This document shows, piece by piece, positions 61,302 to 64,000 of a stretch of 64,000 bases of DNA. The DNA is taken from assembly GCA_028673005.1 (NCBI GenBank), contig CM054118.1, forward strand, positions 64,227,401 to 64,291,400, given 5' to 3'. Position numbers and translations under genes: made by a program. Under the pieces are notes generated by a model. That model had not been told where the DNA came from, did no database searches, and worked only from the letters and a program-made list of their open reading frames with translations. Source of the stretch: Tanypteryx hageni. Taxonomy: Eukaryota; Arthropoda; Insecta; Odonata; Petaluridae. Positions within the stretch are counted from its first letter, which is position 1. Every line of letters begins with the position of its first letter.

Positions 61302-61352
<51 letters not shown>
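61302..61352. repeat. (TA)n microsatellite
   Basis: About 50 bp of uninterrupted TA dinucleotides. Confidence 0.95.
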
Positions 61353-61355
<3 letters not shown>

Positions 61356-61560
61356 CAATGCCGGGTACAATCAGAAATCTCTGCAGAGAAAGATCTTGTA
61401 GATATCTCCAAATGGTGCACAAAATAGTAGTTAAAAATCAATTTGATGTAGCCACCACATTAATTTCTCCATATCTGTATTATTTCTAAAAGTTCCATAT
61501 AGGTTAAATGACGATAAATATTTTAAGGAACTGCGAGAAAATTTAGACATTACAAAGAAC

Positions 61561-61640
61561 AGAAATGAACTCGAACCATAGCCTTCTGATATTGGATATA
61601 GCCACAAAGTTCCAACAATTAAGAAAAGAAAAAGGAGCGT
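61561..61640 (+). pseudogene. RTE-like LINE endonuclease scrap
   Basis: The plus strand from 61571 reads SNHSLLILDIATKFQQLRK, against SDHSLLILDVNTKLKQIRK in the intact LINE near 53050-53110. The catalytic SDH has become SNH. No further homologous sequence is evident on either side, so this is an isolated short fragment of a related element. Confidence 0.8.
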
Positions 61641-61677
61641 TATTAAAACGTAACTAAGCGACGATTGTTATCAATAG

Positions 61678-61827
61678 TTGTCGGTAGGTGGCGGGGTGGT
61701 GGCAGTTAAAAATATAAGACATCTCTTAAACAATGCATTATATGGGAAAATGTTGTCGGTAGGTGGCGCGGTGGTGGCAGCTAAAAATATAAGATATCTC
61801 TTAAACAATACATTATATGGGAAAATG
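61678..61827. repeat. 75 bp tandem duplication
   Basis: The unit starting ttgtcggtaggtggcg at 61678 is repeated from 61753, with about four differences over 75 bp. It contains gtggtggcag and ttatatgggaaaatg. It sits at the left edge of an AT-rich stretch that resembles a repeat 3' region (to about 62215), which is not otherwise represented in the window. Confidence 0.9.
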
Positions 61828-62279
61828 TTTCAAACAAAGGTTGTAGAAATTTAAATTTCTGCAACTTTAATCCTAGGACATTTGTACATTTATCAAATAT
61901 TAAAAAAACGGATGTGACAAGAGTAAACCCAATTTCGGTTGTCCGATCTATACCAAACTTCCTGTGATTGTCATAAAAATGTTAAATATAAAATTTCAGG
62001 TTGACCTGATTAATAATTTTTGAGTTAGAGCACCCGCAAAAACTGGCACATACACACACACAGACATCAACGATAAAATGGTCAAAACGTGTTCAGGGGA
62101 CCTCAAATCGTGCATTTCCGTTGAAATTTCGGAATCAATTTTTTTCATCAAAACAATACTTTTCCCTATACTACGTATGGAGAAAGTAAAAAATGCTCGG
62201 CTATTAATTTCTAAAAAGGCAGGATCAACCGATATACCTCGCATAAATACCTTTATCAACTTCGAACAAGATGATCCGG

Positions 62280-63252
62280 ACAAAACTTATGATGCCTACT
62301 TACCATTTAATCATTTATTCAATACTTACGCTGGCTTTAATAGCATAAAAGTCATCGCGGATATGTACCTCTTTGTGGTCCCAAATTTCATAATTTAGCG
62401 TTATAAAATACTACAAATACATTCGAACGGAATATTAAATTGATCACGCGTATTTGTGAGGCAAAATAACGCGCGTACGTATTAAGGTGCGTTTACACTA
62501 TACAAGCACGAGCAAACGAACACGAGCGAGCAAACACGAGCGAACTAACGCTCGTTCGTTCGCTCGTGCTCGTGGAAGGAGCGTTTACACTAAGCGAGCA
62601 TTACTGCGAACGAATTCCTCGCTTGATGATTCGCTGGTTTCCGCCCTGTTAGCGAACATCGGCGAAAGCGAACGAACTCGTTCGTTCGCTCTCAATCACC
62701 GTTCACATTACAGCGAATCCATTCGTTCGCTTGTGTTCGTTCGCTCGTGCTCGCATAGTGTAAACGCACCTTTAGAATATACCGAATCTGAGTCCAACAA
62801 TAGTTGTTGCTATGGCAACACTCTCGTAATGAGTGATAAAAACTGCAAAATCGCCAGTATTTACGCGAAATTTTAAGAAATACAATCGATAGGCAAAATT
62901 CTACGATAAAAATTAGAACCTTCATTCATTTCCTCAGAGACTAGCACAAAACTCACTCCGATGTTACAATTCTAAGATATTTTAATTTGCAAGAGAAAAT
63001 TACCCTGCACGATGAATTTCAGATTTCCCATGTAAATCAAATGGGAAGGATAGTTCCGGAAATCGATTCAGAGATTTCAATCTTCGCAACAAAAACTATC
63101 CTCGGGAGCTCGGCTCATGGAGCAAGAGATTTCCACCAAGTTTCATAAAAATCGGTCTTTCGGTTCAAAAGTTAATAGGGGGGAGGGTCAGACAGACAGA
63201 CAGATGCAACGACAAAACTATAAGCCTATTTCCATTCTGGAAAGTAGGCTAA
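62280..63252 (+). mobile_element. Family A element, copy carrying a MITE, no array
   Basis: The sequence 62280-62484 plus 62775-62850 aligns with the minus strand of 25410-25120: 'aacttatgatgcctac', 'atttagcgttataaaata', attcgaacgga, tgatcacgcgtatttgtg, the X-box-like gttgctatggcaac at 62806-62819, and aatgagtgataaaaa. The 3' part (62890-63252) aligns with 24110-23759 and ends in a hairpin at 63223-63250 with ctaa. The tandem array of the long copy is absent, and the segment 62485-62771 is a later insertion. Confidence 0.8.
62485..62771. mobile_element. MITE with TTA target duplication (Tourist/PIF-Harbinger-like)
   Basis: It starts aggtgcgtttacactat and ends with the exact reverse complement, atagtgtaaacgcacct. 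It is flanked by tta at 62482-62484 and 62772-62774. The interior is filled with gagcgaac/gttcgctc words in both orientations, which can form long foldbacks. The related copy of the host repeat at 25120-25320 lacks this segment at the matching point (about 25200), which confirms the insertion borders. A 3 bp TWA duplication is characteristic of PIF/Harbinger-type MITEs; assignment is by that feature only. Confidence 0.9.
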
Positions 63253-63379
63253 AAATACGGAAGTTGAAGCGCTCCAAAGCAATGAAAGCCTTTGGTATAA
63301 CGAAGCGTTCAGAAAATGTCCAAAATGGTTGAAAAAATGCCTATACTGACCCAATAACTTCCAAAATGGGCTGCCCTTA

Positions 63380-63835
63380 TTCGTGGAGCGGTCGATGCAG
63401 CCAACAATAAATCAGCTTTCATAGGTAAAGTGGTCCAAAAATAGTACCGTAAAAGTTCGAGGAACATGTTCCCTATCGTTGGTTAGGCCGCGGATCAAGT
63501 ACACTCCTAGTATATGGTATCCACATGAGAAAGGATATACACTCCATTTGGAAAAAGTGCAGCGCATGGCAGCAAGATTTCTGAAATAAGTTTAAGACCC
63601 TATGAATAGCGTTATCTCATTATTAAGTTATAAAAAAAATTGGTATCGCCAGAGGAGTTCCGACTGACCGCTATTTTGACACTTCTAGAGAACTACAGAT
63701 CAGAAAAATTACCTGAGGAAGTGCACGGGATAACTGAAGCACCCACTTACGTAGGTAGACAAAACCACAATGATAAAATACGTGAGACTGGCTGTAGGAC
63801 GAGCGTAGCGTAGCGTAGAACGATTATTTCTTTCT
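63380..63835 (+). pseudogene. Non-LTR retrotransposon reverse transcriptase tail, inactivated
   Basis: Plus-strand translation in shifting frames gives KYTPSIWYPHEKGYTLHLEK then VQRMAARFLK (63494-63590), and after stops and a shift EEFRLTAILTLLENYRSEKL and YVGRQNHNDKIRETGCR (63650-63815). The pattern 'YaPSIWyPH...LEKVQRmAARF', then '...R-N..KIRE..CRT...SFF', is the familiar end of jockey/CR1-type ORF2 proteins. It is a different LINE clade from the intact element at 52674-55235. Several stops and at least one frameshift show it is dead. Confidence 0.75.
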
Positions 63836-64000
63836 TTCTTTATTTATTTAGTTTCAAAAACAGCACAGAGGCTCTATTACATCGAAACATATAACTGTAA
63901 CAAATAATATAACATTAAAATAAATAACTATAATAAATACGAGACAATAATATTAACAGCAACTGAAATGATCATAACAAAACAGGATTACGTAGTAGGT
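63836..64000 (-). mobile_element. Possible LINE 3' end in opposite orientation
   Basis: On the minus strand, sequence containing agagcctctgtgctgttttt leads into a (taaa)n/(gaaa)n tail at about 63828-63851. LINE 3' ends often finish in such A-rich short repeats. No coding part lies within the window, so the call is tentative. Confidence 0.3.

Noticed and set aside
61840..62215. Possible separate repeat around ctacgtatggagaaagt
   Set aside because: Looks repeat-like, but no second copy occurs in the window and no ends could be defined.
62487..62876. 129-codon plus-strand frame rich in Arg/Ser
   Set aside because: Lies across the MITE with its repeated gagcgaac words; an artefact of that repeat.
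1..64000. CRISPR arrays, rRNA genes, bacterial operons, viral genes
   Set aside because: No regularly spaced short direct repeats with unique spacers, no rRNA-like sequence and no viral protein motifs were seen; the sequence is eukaryotic in character.

Overview
The window reads as AT-rich intergenic DNA of an arthropod, most likely an insect with a large, transposon-rich genome. There are no operons, no Shine-Dalgarno sites and no dense open frames. Instead there are decayed retroelements, a tRNA-derived SINE, foldback (MITE-like) elements, long purine or pyrimidine tracts and TA/GT microsatellites. I found no complete host gene. One long intact reading frame exists (52768-55188), and it belongs to a retrotransposon. 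The insect assignment is inference from the transposon types.

Repeat families use local labels. Family A: hairpin-ended element with an internal 146-147 bp tandem array; copies at 23759-25410 (-), 42340-42838 (+), 62280-63252 (+), an array-only copy at 55640-56035 (+), and fragments at 8960-9165 and 37690-37790. Family C: about 280 bp element with GC-rich ends; copies at 16765-17022 (-), 31946-32228 (+), 47569-47844 (+). Family D: 750-810 bp element with 11-13 bp terminal inverted repeats; copies at 19748-20495, 40491-41300 and 31780-32751 (-, split by a family C element), plus a possible relative at 5333-6173. Family F: short element with microsatellite tails; copies at 35123-35285 (+) and 37968-38230 (-). 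SINE: two full copies, each with a perfect 14 bp target-site duplication (4288-4591 and 59997-60302), and a 3' fragment at 12329-12385.

Layout. 0-10 kb: a hAT-like foldback element, a pyrimidine tract, SINE copy 1, the 5.3-6.2 kb tandem-repeat element and a family A fragment. 10-20 kb: two RTE-like LINE tail fragments, a SINE fragment, a 450 bp purine tract, family C copy 1 and another LINE tail. 20-30 kb: family D copy 1, a CpG-rich patch, the largest family A copy, then the only plausible host-gene signal: a 132 bp exon on the minus strand (25800-25931) next to CpG-rich DNA at 26.0-27.6 kb that could be its promoter side, followed by a dead hAT transposase. 30-43 kb: nested foldback elements, microsatellite-linked family F, a hAT MITE with a perfect 8 bp target-site duplication, family D copy 2 and family A copy 3. 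43-52 kb: a 320-330 bp tandem duplication, family C copy 3, a CRE-bearing CpG-rich patch, a decayed protein-coding sequence and a tRNA-like relic. 52-56 kb: the 5'-truncated RTE-like LINE and the array-only family A copy. 56-64 kb: sparse DNA, SINE copy 2, a LINE endonuclease scrap, a 75 bp tandem duplication, a family A copy carrying a MITE with a 3 bp duplication, and a dead LINE reverse-transcriptase tail.

The genes do not form a pathway. The window is a record of layered insertions, several of which can be ordered because one element interrupts another.
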